From NCBI GenBank assembly GCA_030832085.1, contig JAURJU010000090.1:1-54767 (forward strand): a stretch of DNA of 54,767 nt, given 5' to 3'. The stretch comes from Chitinophagales bacterium (GTDB lineage: Bacteria > Bacteroidota > Bacteroidia > Chitinophagales > Chitinophagaceae). Positions 18,736 through 27,558 of the stretch are shown here, one piece after another. A program made the position numbers and the translations under genes. The number at the start of each line of letters is the position of its first letter. Position 1 is the stretch's first letter. The notes under the pieces are model-generated. The model had not been told where the DNA came from. It saw only the letters and a program-made list of their open reading frames with translations, and did no database searches.

Positions 18736-20340
18736 ATGAATAGAATCCAAATTGGACCTATCGATTCGGTTGTCATTGTTGCTTATATCATTTTCCTGAT
18801 CCTTGTTGGGGTATTCATCAGTAAAAAAAAGACTACCCTTGGTAAGGAAAGTTCAGACGACCTGTTTTTGTCTGGAAGATCATTGCCCTGGTACAAAGTT
18901 GGTCTTTCCATTTTTAGTACCAACGTGAGCCCTTCCATGCTGGTGGCCAGTTTTGGAGCAGCCTATACCAGTGGAATGGTGCTTGCCAATTTTGATTGGC
19001 TTGCGTGGGTTTTTCTGATGTTGCTTTCCATCTTGTTCATTCCAAGGTATCTGGCCAACAACATTTCAACCATGCCAGGGTTTTTGTTGAAAAGATTTGG
19101 TAACAAGTCTCATGCATTTTTTACCTATTTTTCCATGGTCTCCTCCCTTGTGGTGTGGTCCAGTTTTATGCTTTGCATCGGAGGGATAGTCATCAACCAA
19201 TTGTTGGGTATTCCCATTTACATTTCTGCCATCTTGATTGTTGCCATTGCCATGTCTTATTCCGTCAACGGAGGATTGAATTCAATTGTGCATACTGGGA
19301 TGGTGCAGTCCATTGTCTTGATTGCCATTTCAATGGTTATATTCTTTCTTGGCCTCAACAAGGTTGGTGGAGTTGAAAACCTTGTTAACGCTGTGCCCAA
19401 AGATTATTGGGTGATTTTCAAACCTGCTTCTGATGCTGTATACCCATGGCATGCACTGGTCCTGGGATATCCCGTTATTGGCATCTGGTTTTGGTGTACA
19501 GACCAAACCATTGTTCAAAGAACCCTTGCTGCCAAAAATGTTGACCATGGCCAAAAGGGTGCACTGTTGATTGCTGCGCTCAAGATAGTCATGCCCATAC
19601 TTTTCATCGTCCCTGGCATCATGTGCCTGGTGTTGGTGAAACAAGGCGTGTTTGCGCCACTGGCCAATCCTGATCATGCCTACATCACCATGGTATACGG
19701 ATTGCTCCCAACAGGAATTATTGGTCTTGCCTTGGGTACCCTGCTGGTCTCTATCATCAACGATGTAGCCACAGGACTGAGCTCTTTCAGTACCGTCTTT
19801 GCCATGGATGTTTACGTTAAAAAAATAAATCCTGGTGCCACACCTGAAGATGTCAACCGGGTGGGGAAGAAAATTATTGTTTTGGCAGCAACTGTTTCTG
19901 TGCTCATGGCTGTTTTGCTTTCCAAATCGGATAAGGGTCTTTTTGATTTGGGGCAGTCCTTGCTGACGTATTTGGCGCCTCCTGCTGCGACCGTGTTCAT
20001 CGTAGGAATCTTGTGGAAACGTGCAACACCAAGGGCGGCAGAACTTACCTTGTACATGGGTACCTTTTTATGTCTTCTGGTTGGATTCTGCCAATTGACC
20101 GGATTTCCAACAAAAGCATTTTGGCCACATTTCATGTTGCTTTGTTTTTACATGATGGTGTCATTGGTTGTATTCATGGTTGTGGTTTCCTTCTTTACGA
20201 AACCCCATTATGGCCTTGTTCAATTGGTTGACCAGAATGATCCTTTGATCAGGGAGAAGTCCAAAACATCTGTTCTGGTAAAATGTTTGTGGGCAGTGAT
20301 TGCGGTTTTGATGGCCATTGTTTATTATATTTTCAATTGA
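18736..20340 (+). CDS. Sodium/solute symporter (SSS family)
   Basis: This 534-residue polytopic membrane protein has about 13-14 hydrophobic helices. Family marks include an early 'DLFLSGRSLPWYKVGLSIFS' stretch, where SSS proteins have 'eyFlagRsl.w..ig.s..a', then 'TNVSPSMLVASFGAAY' for sodium-site helix 1 and 'WFWCTDQTIVQRTLAAKN' in the middle. These place it in the SGLT/sugar-type branch of solute:sodium symporters. Substrates of close families include sugars, sialic acid and myo-inositol, and none can be chosen here. It sits between the Asp-box propeller and a sulfatase, both same-strand. Uptake of a monosaccharide released outside the cytoplasmic membrane is therefore a reasonable inference. 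Confidence 0.9.
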   Translation: MNRIQIGPIDSVVIVAYIIFLILVGVFISKKKTTLGKESSDDLFLSGRSLPWYKVGLSIFSTNVSPSMLVASFGAAYTSGMVLANFDWLAWVFLMLLSILFIPRYLANNISTMPGFLLKRFGNKSHAFFTYFSMVSSLVVWSSFMLCIGGIVINQLLGIPIYISAILIVAIAMSYSVNGGLNSIVHTGMVQSIVLIAISMVIFFLGLNKVGGVENLVNAVPKDYWVIFKPASDAVYPWHALVLGYPVIGIWFWCTDQTIVQRTLAAKNVDHGQKGALLIAALKIVMPILFIVPGIMCLVLVKQGVFAPLANPDHAYITMVYGLLPTGIIGLALGTLLVSIINDVATGLSSFSTVFAMDVYVKKINPGATPEDVNRVGKKIIVLAATVSVLMAVLLSKSDKGLFDLGQSLLTYLAPPAATVFIVGILWKRATPRAAELTLYMGTFLCLLVGFCQLTGFPTKAFWPHFMLLCFYMMVSLVVFMVVVSFFTKPHYGLVQLVDQNDPLIREKSKTSVLVKCLWAVIAVLMAIVYYIFN

Positions 20341-20494
20341 GTGGACGCTTTTTTGTTAGCTGGCCATTGAGAAATTGAATTTGGTTATCCAATGGGTTCT
20401 GTGATGTTAAGGTGTCTGGTTTCCGTTTTTAATTTAAATTAGATATTCCAACCTGGGCGGTATTTCCCGGTATTTAAAACCATCAACTCCTGTC

Positions 20495-21973
20495 ATGAAA
20501 AAAAAGCTGCTGTTCATTGCAATACTTGCAATGTTGTTGACATCACAACAATCACTTGTTGCTCCTGTTGTTCCTTTTCCGGCGCCATCTGCACAGCAAT
20601 CTCCGAACATCATCCTCATTTTTATGGACGACATGGGTTATGGCGACCTCTCCTGCAATGGGGCACTTGACATCCAAACCCCTAACCTTGACAGGTTGGC
20701 GGCCGAGGGCATTCGGTTCACGAATTTCATGTCCGCGCAGGCAGTCTGCAGTGCATCAAGGGCTTCATTGATGACGGGATGTTACGCAAATCGGGTGGGC
20801 ATTTCCGGTGCACTGTTTCCTGGTGCAAAGGTTGGATTGGCAAAAGAGGAAATGACCATTGCAGACATGCTCAAACAAAAGAACTATGCAACAGGCATTT
20901 TTGGGAAGTGGCACTTGGGAGATGCAATGGAATTCCTGCCCCTGAACCAGGGTTTTGATGAATACCTTGGACTTCCCTATTCCAATGACATGTGGCCCAT
21001 GGGCTATGATGGACAGCCTGTTAAATCTGGGAGCAATAAAAGCAATTACCCCCCCCTTCCTTTGATTAAAAATGACAGACCCATCGACACCATCAATACC
21101 CTTGAAGACCAAGCCACACTGACAGGAAGGCTTGCAGATGCCGCCATTCAATTCATCAGAAAAAACAAGAACAAGCCATTTTTCGCCTATATCCCCAATC
21201 CCATGCCACATGTTCCCATCAATGCCTCACCGTCTTTTCGTGGGAAAAGCAAGCAGGGCATGTATGGCGATGTAATACAGGAGGTGGATTACAATGTCGG
21301 CAAGATCATGCAGGCGCTCAAGGAAGAAGGATTGGAAAAAAATACCCTGATTATTTTTACCAGTGACAATGGTCCCTGGTTGAATTTTGGCAACCACGCA
21401 GGTTCTGCCGGAGGCTTCAGGGAAGGCAAGGGAACTTCCTTTGAAGGAGGGCAACGTGTGCCCTGCATCATGCGCTGGAAGGGTGTTTTGCCCGCTGGCA
21501 TCGTGTCAAACCAGCTTGCATCAACCATTGATATCCTTCCAACCATTTCTGCGCTGACCAAGGCGCCGCTTCCACAAAGGAAGATTGATGGGGTGGATAT
21601 TTCTCCAATCCTGAAGGGAGATCTTTCTGTCACTCCCCGGGAAACATTTTTGTATTATTACCGCAAGAATGCACTGGAGGCAGTGAGGATGGGCAATTGG
21701 AAATTGGTTTTTCAACATCCATCAAGGTCTTACGAGGGCGGTGCTCCGGGATTCAATGGATTTCCTGGCCCTGCACCAGAGAACGTAATCATGTACAAAT
21801 CCCTGTATGACCTTCGCCGTGATCCGGGTGAGGAATACGATGTCAAGGGGATTTATCCGGAGATTGTTGCAAAACTGGAAGCCATAGCCGAGGAGGCTAG
21901 AAAGGACCTGGGAGACGACCTGCAGAACAGGAAGGGATCCAACAACCGGCCTTCTGGACAGCTTGCCAGATAG
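20495..21973 (+). CDS. Secreted arylsulfatase (type I, Cys-type)
   Basis: This 492-residue sulfatase has an N-terminal signal peptide. Metal ligands are in 'FMDDMGYGD' (Asp45/Asp46). The formylglycine motif is CSASR at residues 85-89, the Cys-x-Ala-x-Arg variant, followed by 'ASLMTG'. Also present are 'GKWHLGD' at about 137-143 and 'FTSDNGPW' near 290, which supplies the distal metal Asp/Asn. The C-terminal subdomain is intact, so it should be active once Cys85 is converted to formylglycine. The required maturase is not in this window. It hydrolyses sulfate esters of sugars or aryl compounds, with specificity unknown. It ends the co-directional run and is followed, convergently, by hom. Confidence 0.9.
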   Translation: MKKKLLFIAILAMLLTSQQSLVAPVVPFPAPSAQQSPNIILIFMDDMGYGDLSCNGALDIQTPNLDRLAAEGIRFTNFMSAQAVCSASRASLMTGCYANRVGISGALFPGAKVGLAKEEMTIADMLKQKNYATGIFGKWHLGDAMEFLPLNQGFDEYLGLPYSNDMWPMGYDGQPVKSGSNKSNYPPLPLIKNDRPIDTINTLEDQATLTGRLADAAIQFIRKNKNKPFFAYIPNPMPHVPINASPSFRGKSKQGMYGDVIQEVDYNVGKIMQALKEEGLEKNTLIIFTSDNGPWLNFGNHAGSAGGFREGKGTSFEGGQRVPCIMRWKGVLPAGIVSNQLASTIDILPTISALTKAPLPQRKIDGVDISPILKGDLSVTPRETFLYYYRKNALEAVRMGNWKLVFQHPSRSYEGGAPGFNGFPGPAPENVIMYKSLYDLRRDPGEEYDVKGIYPEIVAKLEAIAEEARKDLGDDLQNRKGSNNRPSGQLAR

Positions 21974-21997
21974 GATGCATCAACCTTTTCGCACCAA

Positions 21998-23287
21998 CTA
22001 AACGTCGAGTCCTGCCAAGGAAAGGCTCATTTTCTTGAGCTCTGTCATGGCATTGTTTTCTACAATGTTATCGGGCATCAGGATCAGGGAGGTGTTATTG
22101 GATTTCCACCAGTCCTTGTGCAACAGTGATTTGAAGGGGATGGCACCAATCAGGTAACTTCTCTCGTTGCCAGAATGCCATTCTTCAATGCTCGCAAATT
22201 CTTCTTTTGGAATGTTGGCAAGTTCCTCAAAACTAATGAAGACCCGCAAGTGGAAATCATCTGAAAGGGTTGAGGGAGTTTGTTGGTTCATTTTTTTGTA
22301 CTCATACCTGTATCCATAACGCAGTGCGGCAATATCACTCAAGACCGCAGACGCGGTTGGAAAGCTGCCGGCACCTTTGCCATAAAAAAATTGCTTGTCT
22401 GCAAATCCACTTTCAATGACAACACCATTGTACTCGTTCTTTACAAAAAACAATTGGTCTGCATGGTCTACAAACTGTGGAAGCAGAAAAGAGGCCACTG
22501 TGCCATTTTGCAGCTTCTTTGCCTGGGCTACCAGTTTGATGGATTGGTTTCTGGATTGTGCAACCTTTGCATCAAGCTCACTGATTTGTGTGATCCCGTT
22601 GAACAGCATATCATTGATCGTTGTTGTAATGCCATAGCTGTGGGCCAGCAGCAGCACCCATTTGTTGGCAGCATCAAATCCCTCGATATCAAGCGTTGGA
22701 TCGGATTCAGCAAAACCCAGCTGCTGTGCGAGCAACAATGCTTCCTTGAAGCTGAGTTGCTCTTCAAACATTTTGGTCAGGATAAAATTCGTGGAGCCAT
22801 TGACAATGGCTTTTATGGAATGCAGCAGGTCATTGTCGTAATATTCCTCGAGGTTTCTGATCACAGGAATGGATGCGCAGGCCGATGCCTCATACAGCAA
22901 TGATTTTCCGGTGCTGTTTTGCAACGCGATCAACTCGGGAAGATGCTCAGAAAGCATTTTCTTGCTGGCGCTTACAACATCTTTACCATTGTTAAGTGCC
23001 GTTGTCACAATCTCGTATCCTGCAACGCTGTCGTTGATTACCTCAACAATCACATTGATTTCAGGATCAAAAAGAAGATCGTTTTTGTCACTGGTAAACA
23101 GTGAAGCAGGCGCACTTCTTTTTTTGGATGTGTTTTTGATGCAGACCCTTTTGATGGAAGCCTTGAGGGAAGGTGTTTGCTTCAATACCTTGTAAAGCCC
23201 TTCTCCCACTACACCAAACCCAAACATTCCTATCACCAACGTTTTTTCCGATCCCATATTTTCTTTTTTTAAGTTGTTATTGTTCAT
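21998..23287 (-). CDS. hom: Homoserine dehydrogenase
   Basis: This 429-residue monofunctional enzyme reduces aspartate semialdehyde to homoserine, the branch point to threonine and methionine. The nucleotide-binding motif 'GFGVVGEG' is at 23-30. Next come 'DVVSASKKMLSEH' with the catalytic-region lysine, 'YEASACASIPVIR' and 'IVNGSTNFILTKM', all typical of Hom. The last 100 residues resemble a C-terminal regulatory (ACT-like) part, and no aspartokinase domain is fused. Its start lies inside the end of metX (11-nt overlap), so the two are translationally coupled. The gene is therefore probably also controlled by the SAM riboswitch upstream of metX. An alternative start at residue 11 ('MGSEKT') is possible. 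Confidence 0.93.
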   Translation of the reverse strand: MNNNNLKKENMGSEKTLVIGMFGFGVVGEGLYKVLKQTPSLKASIKRVCIKNTSKKRSAPASLFTSDKNDLLFDPEINVIVEVINDSVAGYEIVTTALNNGKDVVSASKKMLSEHLPELIALQNSTGKSLLYEASACASIPVIRNLEEYYDNDLLHSIKAIVNGSTNFILTKMFEEQLSFKEALLLAQQLGFAESDPTLDIEGFDAANKWVLLLAHSYGITTTINDMLFNGITQISELDAKVAQSRNQSIKLVAQAKKLQNGTVASFLLPQFVDHADQLFFVKNEYNGVVIESGFADKQFFYGKGAGSFPTASAVLSDIAALRYGYRYEYKKMNQQTPSTLSDDFHLRVFISFEELANIPKEEFASIEEWHSGNERSYLIGAIPFKSLLHKDWWKSNNTSLILMPDNIVENNAMTELKKMSLSLAGLDV

Positions 23288-24299
23288 TTATGAATTTCAA
23301 CAGCAGCGTGTTCAATTGCCTTGTCTCAATTAAAAATCCATCATGTCCATACATGGACTCCATCACTTCGATTGCAGCTCCGGGAATATGTTTTGCAAGA
23401 AAACGTTGCTCTGAAACAGGAAAAAGCAGATCTGAAGAAATGCCGATGACCAGTGTTTTAGAATGGATGCGCTCCAGGATCTGCTCAGCTTCAAGAACAC
23501 CCCTTCCCAAGTGGTGGCTGTCCATGCTCTTGGTCAAAAAATAATAGCTCAATGCATTGAACCGTTTTGCGAGCTTCTCGCCCTGGTATTTTTGGTAAGA
23601 CTCGCTCCTGGTATGCTCTATGGCTTTGTCCACGTCTTCCTGTGTTTTTCCATATGTGTCATAATGCCTGTAGCTGATCAATGCAATCGATCGGGCAACT
23701 TTCATGCCTTCCATGCCAGCATCCGGACGGTCCTGGTACCAGGTATGGTCTGCTTCTATGCACATTCTTTGGGATGCATTGAAGGCCTTTCCCCAGGGGG
23801 AATGGAATGCATTTGTGGCAATCGGTACAAGGTATTTGAACAAGGATGGTTGAAGTGATGCCCATGCCAACAGCTGTTGACCACCCATCGACCCGCCAAT
23901 CCCCAAGTATATTTCATCTATTCCCAAAGAAATGCGCAATTGATCATATGCCTTCGCCATGTCCACGGGTGTAAAGAAAGGGAATTCCCGGAGGAATGGC
24001 TTACCCGTTGAAGGGTTATTGTCCAAGGGATTTACGCTTCCATAACAACTCCCTGGCATGTTCACACAAATGATGAAATACCTGCTGGGGTCAAAAAATT
24101 TACCATCACCCACCATCTCTGGCCACCAATCAGAGGGGTCGCTGTTGGCCGTCATGGCATGGAAAATCCAGACCACATTGTCTTTCTTTTCTGAAAGTGC
24201 TCCAATGGTCGTATAAGCCAGTTTGAAATCACTGATTGAACTCCCCGATTCCAGCGCAAGGCTGCCCAAGTATTGGTATGTATGTAATGTTTTGTTCAT
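23277..24299 (-). CDS. metX: Homoserine O-acyltransferase (MetX, homoserine O-acetyltransferase type)
   Basis: This is 340 residues from the ATG at 24297-24299; another ATG three codons upstream is equally possible. It has an alpha/beta-hydrolase fold with nucleophile Ser137 in 'GIGGSMGGQQ'. The family segments 'FHAMTANSDPSDWWPEM' and 'NMPGSCYGSVNP' are present. The triad is completed by Asp in 'ISSDLLFP' and His in 'YGHDGFLIE'. It transfers an acyl group, usually acetyl from acetyl-CoA, to homoserine in the first committed step of methionine synthesis. Whether acetyl or succinyl is used cannot be told safely. It overlaps hom by 11 nt and follows a SAM-I riboswitch leader. Confidence 0.92.
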   Translation of the reverse strand: MNKTLHTYQYLGSLALESGSSISDFKLAYTTIGALSEKKDNVVWIFHAMTANSDPSDWWPEMVGDGKFFDPSRYFIICVNMPGSCYGSVNPLDNNPSTGKPFLREFPFFTPVDMAKAYDQLRISLGIDEIYLGIGGSMGGQQLLAWASLQPSLFKYLVPIATNAFHSPWGKAFNASQRMCIEADHTWYQDRPDAGMEGMKVARSIALISYRHYDTYGKTQEDVDKAIEHTRSESYQKYQGEKLAKRFNALSYYFLTKSMDSHHLGRGVLEAEQILERIHSKTLVIGISSDLLFPVSEQRFLAKHIPGAAIEVMESMYGHDGFLIETRQLNTLLLKFINEQ

Positions 24300-24325
24300 G
24301 TTGATCAAATCTTTCCAAAAAGGGC

Positions 24326-24357
24326 AAAAAAAAACCCACCTGAAGTCAGATGGGTTT
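24326..24357 (-). terminator. Riboswitch-linked intrinsic terminator upstream of metX
   Basis: Read on the minus strand, AAACCCA pairs with TGGGTTT, with an inner TCAG/CTGA-type extension, and is followed directly by a run of nine T. It sits between the SAM aptamer and the metX start codon, exactly where a SAM-I expression platform belongs. A CAGAT at minus-strand 24400-24404, in the 3' strand of aptamer helix P1, can pair with ATCTG at 24347-24351 in the terminator arm, offering a plausible antiterminator. Confidence 0.85.
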
Positions 24358-24395
24358 CACTATAAAGCGTTGATCTTGTCTAGGGAAAATATCTG

Positions 24396-24504
24396 GCTTA
24401 TCTGTGCCCGCTTGCGCAGGGCTGGAGTTGACACCTTATCAATGGTTAAATTAACAGGTTGTCAAGGCGTCATAGGGCCAATCCCTCTGCCTTTCTGGAT
24501 AAGA
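24396..24504 (-). ncRNA. SAM-I (S-box) riboswitch aptamer for metX-hom
   Basis: The minus strand carries the S-box layout. P1 CTTATC (24498-24503) pairs with GATAAG (24397-24402). Between them are AGAAAGGCAGAGGGA, GGCCCTATGACGCC, GACAACC (24457-24463) and AAGGTGTCAACTCC. The usual GGCAACC/GGTGCC pairing is replaced by GACAACC/GGTGTC, a compensatory change that keeps the helix. Binding of S-adenosylmethionine should stabilise P1 and let the downstream terminator form, shutting off metX and hom. The promoter, aptamer, terminator and start codon are all in the correct order. Confidence 0.92.
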
Positions 24505-24521
24505 ATAATAAAGAACTGGTG

Positions 24522-24552
24522 CAAAGTTAATTGTTTTTTGTTTAATCGCAAA
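24522..24552 (-). promoter_or_regulatory. Bacteroidota-type promoter for the metX-hom riboswitch leader
   Basis: On the minus strand a perfect -33 TTTG (24549-24552) stands 19 nt upstream of a perfect -7 TAACTTTG (24522-24529). Transcription would begin near 24515, about a dozen bases before aptamer helix P1, as expected for a riboswitch leader. Confidence 0.7.
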
Positions 24553-24702
24553 CTGGTGAGGTAGAAAATGGGGTTTATTTCGTTTAATTTCGGGTGAAAC
24601 AATATCTCTGATGCGTTGTTTATGGTACATCATCCTGGCTGTTGGTTTATCGACCTCAGTTTGGCTGGCAAATTAAACCCCGAATCCCCAATCCACAACC
24701 CA

Positions 24703-27516
24703 ATGGTCCAGAAAGACAACATAGAAGTCATCGGCGCCCGCGCACACAACCTAAAGAACATTGACATCACCATTCCGAAAAATAAATTGGTGGTGATTAC
24801 CGGAATCAGTGGAAGTGGAAAGTCTTCTCTGGCATTCGATACCATCTATGCCGAAGGACACAGGAGGTATATGGAAACCTTTGGTACTTATGCACGTCAA
24901 TTTATGGGAGAAATGGAGCGGCCAGACGTGGACAAGATTTCGGGTTTGTCGCCTGTTATTTCTATTGAGCAAAAAACCACCAACCGCAATCCGCGCTCGA
25001 CCGTTGGAACTGTTACAGAGGTTTACGATTTTCTCAGGCTCCTTTTTGCCCGGGCTGGCGATGCTTATTCTATGAATACTGGCAAGAAAATGGTCAAGTT
25101 CACGGATGAGGAAATTGTGGCCGACCTTTTCAAAAAGCTGGCAGGCAAAAAAATTACCATACTCGCTCCGTTGGTAAGGGGAAGAAAGGGGCATTACCGG
25201 GAGCTTTTTGAAGAGACACGCAAAAAGGGTTTTGTAAAAGTGCGGGTGGATGGTGAACTCAAGGACCTGGTCCCCAAAATGCAGGTGGACCGCTACAAGA
25301 TGCACGACATTGAAGTGGTGGTAGACCGACTGTCTGTTACACCTGATATGAAACTGCGGATTGCACAAAGCATCAACCAGTCAATGCAAATAGGGAAAGG
25401 GCTCCTTTTTATTCTCGTGCACGACAATGACACGTTGGTGCAATACAGCAAAAAACTCATGTGTGCCACCTCTGGCATTTCTTATGAGGAACCATCACCC
25501 AATACTTTTTCTTTCAACTCACCATATGGTGCTTGTCCTGCCTGCAAAGGATTGGGCCAACAACATGCCATCGACCTCAATGCCGTAATGCCTGACCGGT
25601 CACTTTCCATTGCAGACGGTGCCATTCTCCCATTGGGGGAGGAAAGGGATTCCTATTATTTCAAAATGGTTGAACAACTTTCAAAAAAGCACAAGTTCAG
25701 CCTTAAAATTCCCATCCATCAACTTCCTGAAAAAGCCATGAACATCATTTTGTTTGGCAATGCGGATGGAATCCAGGGGGATATTGACCAGTTGGAAAAG
25801 GGTGAGTACCCTGGTGTCATCAACATGGTGGTGCGCTGGTTCACCGACAGCACCAGTGATATGATCCGTGAATGGGCAGAAAAGTACATGATGCTCAAGC
25901 CCTGTAACGAATGCCATGGCACAAGGTTAAAAACAGAAAGTTTATGGTTTCGTATTGATGGCAAACATATTGCAGAACTTTCAGCAATGAACCTCAATGG
26001 ATTGAACGATTGGTTTGCACACCTTGAAAAAAGAATGGACCCCAAACAAAACCTCATCGCAAAGGATATTCTCAAAGAGATCAGAAGCAGGCTGGGATTT
26101 TTATTGGATGTGGGGCTGGGATACCTTTCCCTTGGTCGGCCAACCAGAACCCTGAGTGGTGGTGAATCCCAGCGCATCAGGCTTGCAACACAGATTGGAT
26201 CGCAACTGCAGGGGATCACTTATATCCTCGATGAACCATCCATCGGGCTTCACCAACGGGACAACCAACAACTGATTGGGGCACTCAAAAATCTCAGGGA
26301 TATAGGAAACAGTGTCATTGTGGTTGAACACGACAAGGACATCATGCTTGCGGCTGATCACCTCATCGATGTTGGGCCACGTGCAGGAATACATGGTGGA
26401 AGAATTGTGGCAGAAGGCACGCCTGCAGCGGTTTGTAAGACGCTTTCCGATACTGCCATGTACCTGAACAACAAGAAAAAAGTTGAACTGCCTGCAGAAA
26501 GAAGAAAGGGGAATGGAAATTATATCCTCTTGCAAGGGGCTTCTGGCAACAACCTGAAAAACGTGGACATCAAGGTGCCATTGGCTGCATTTGTTTTGGT
26601 TACTGGTGTCAGCGGCAGCGGAAAGTCAACCCTGATCAATGAAACATTGTATCCATTGTTGAGCAAACATTGTTATGCATCCAAGCAAGATCCAATGCCC
26701 TATAAAAAGATCACGGGCCTGGAACATATCGACAAGGTGATTGAAATTGATCAGTCGCCCATCGGCAGAACTCCCCGCAGCAATCCTGCCACCTATTGTA
26801 ATTTTTTCACCGATATCAGACAGTTGTTTGCTGCTGTACCTGAAGCAAAAATCAGGGGTTACAATGCAGGACGTTTTTCCTTCAACGTCAAGGCGGGGCG
26901 TTGTGACATGTGCGAGGGAGGTGGCCTGAGGGTGATTGAAATGAATTTTCTTCCTGATGTATATGTGCATTGTGAAAAATGCAATGGAAGAAGGTACAAC
27001 CGTGAAACACTTGAGATCCGGTACAAGGGAAAGTCCATCAGCGATGTGCTGGACATGACGGTGGATGAAGCCGTTGAATTCTTTCAACAGATTCCATACC
27101 TCTATCGGAAAGTGAAAGTGCTTCAGGAAGTCGGTTTGGGATACATCACCCTTGGCCAATCCGCTGTAACGCTAAGCGGAGGAGAGGCACAGCGGGTCAA
27201 GCTTTCAACAGAACTTTCTAAAAAAGATACTGGAAGAACATTTTATATTTTGGACGAACCAACTACTGGGCTTCATTTTCAGGACATCAATCTTTTGCTC
27301 AATGTGCTGAACAAATTGGTGAACCGCGGAAATACCGTGTTGGTCATTGAACACAATCTTGATGTCATCAAAGTGGCAGACCATATCATTGATCTTGGCC
27401 CTGAAGGGGGAGATGGTGGTGGAACCATCCTGTATGAAGGCAATCCCGAAGGGTTGTTGAAAATCAAGACAAGCCATACTGCCAAGTTTTTGAAAATGGA
27501 GTTGGATGCCTCATAG
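24703..27516 (+). CDS. uvrA: Excinuclease ABC subunit A (UvrA)
   Basis: This is 937 residues from the ATG at 24703; the 29 residues upstream in frame look non-coding. It is the damage-recognition ATPase of nucleotide excision repair, with two ABC modules. The first Walker A is 'GISGSGKSS' (34-42) and the second is 'GVSGSGKSTL'. Signature motifs 'LSGGESQRI' and 'LSGGEAQRV' and both Walker B strands ('YILDEPSIGLHQRD', 'YILDEPTTGLHFQD') are present. The C-terminal zinc finger keeps its Cys pairs ('CDMCEG' and 'CEKCNG'). The N-terminal zinc module is altered: the first pair, CPxC in E. coli, reads 'MCATSG', while the second pair 'CPACKG' is kept. This is probably a lineage-typical variant. It is divergent from metX. 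Confidence 0.95.
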   Translation: MVQKDNIEVIGARAHNLKNIDITIPKNKLVVITGISGSGKSSLAFDTIYAEGHRRYMETFGTYARQFMGEMERPDVDKISGLSPVISIEQKTTNRNPRSTVGTVTEVYDFLRLLFARAGDAYSMNTGKKMVKFTDEEIVADLFKKLAGKKITILAPLVRGRKGHYRELFEETRKKGFVKVRVDGELKDLVPKMQVDRYKMHDIEVVVDRLSVTPDMKLRIAQSINQSMQIGKGLLFILVHDNDTLVQYSKKLMCATSGISYEEPSPNTFSFNSPYGACPACKGLGQQHAIDLNAVMPDRSLSIADGAILPLGEERDSYYFKMVEQLSKKHKFSLKIPIHQLPEKAMNIILFGNADGIQGDIDQLEKGEYPGVINMVVRWFTDSTSDMIREWAEKYMMLKPCNECHGTRLKTESLWFRIDGKHIAELSAMNLNGLNDWFAHLEKRMDPKQNLIAKDILKEIRSRLGFLLDVGLGYLSLGRPTRTLSGGESQRIRLATQIGSQLQGITYILDEPSIGLHQRDNQQLIGALKNLRDIGNSVIVVEHDKDIMLAADHLIDVGPRAGIHGGRIVAEGTPAAVCKTLSDTAMYLNNKKKVELPAERRKGNGNYILLQGASGNNLKNVDIKVPLAAFVLVTGVSGSGKSTLINETLYPLLSKHCYASKQDPMPYKKITGLEHIDKVIEIDQSPIGRTPRSNPATYCNFFTDIRQLFAAVPEAKIRGYNAGRFSFNVKAGRCDMCEGGGLRVIEMNFLPDVYVHCEKCNGRRYNRETLEIRYKGKSISDVLDMTVDEAVEFFQQIPYLYRKVKVLQEVGLGYITLGQSAVTLSGGEAQRVKLSTELSKKDTGRTFYILDEPTTGLHFQDINLLLNVLNKLVNRGNTVLVIEHNLDVIKVADHIIDLGPEGGDGGGTILYEGNPEGLLKIKTSHTAKFLKMELDAS

Positions 27517-27558
27517 AAAAGAAAGGGCATTCCCCAACAGTTGTTTGATCAACCATGC

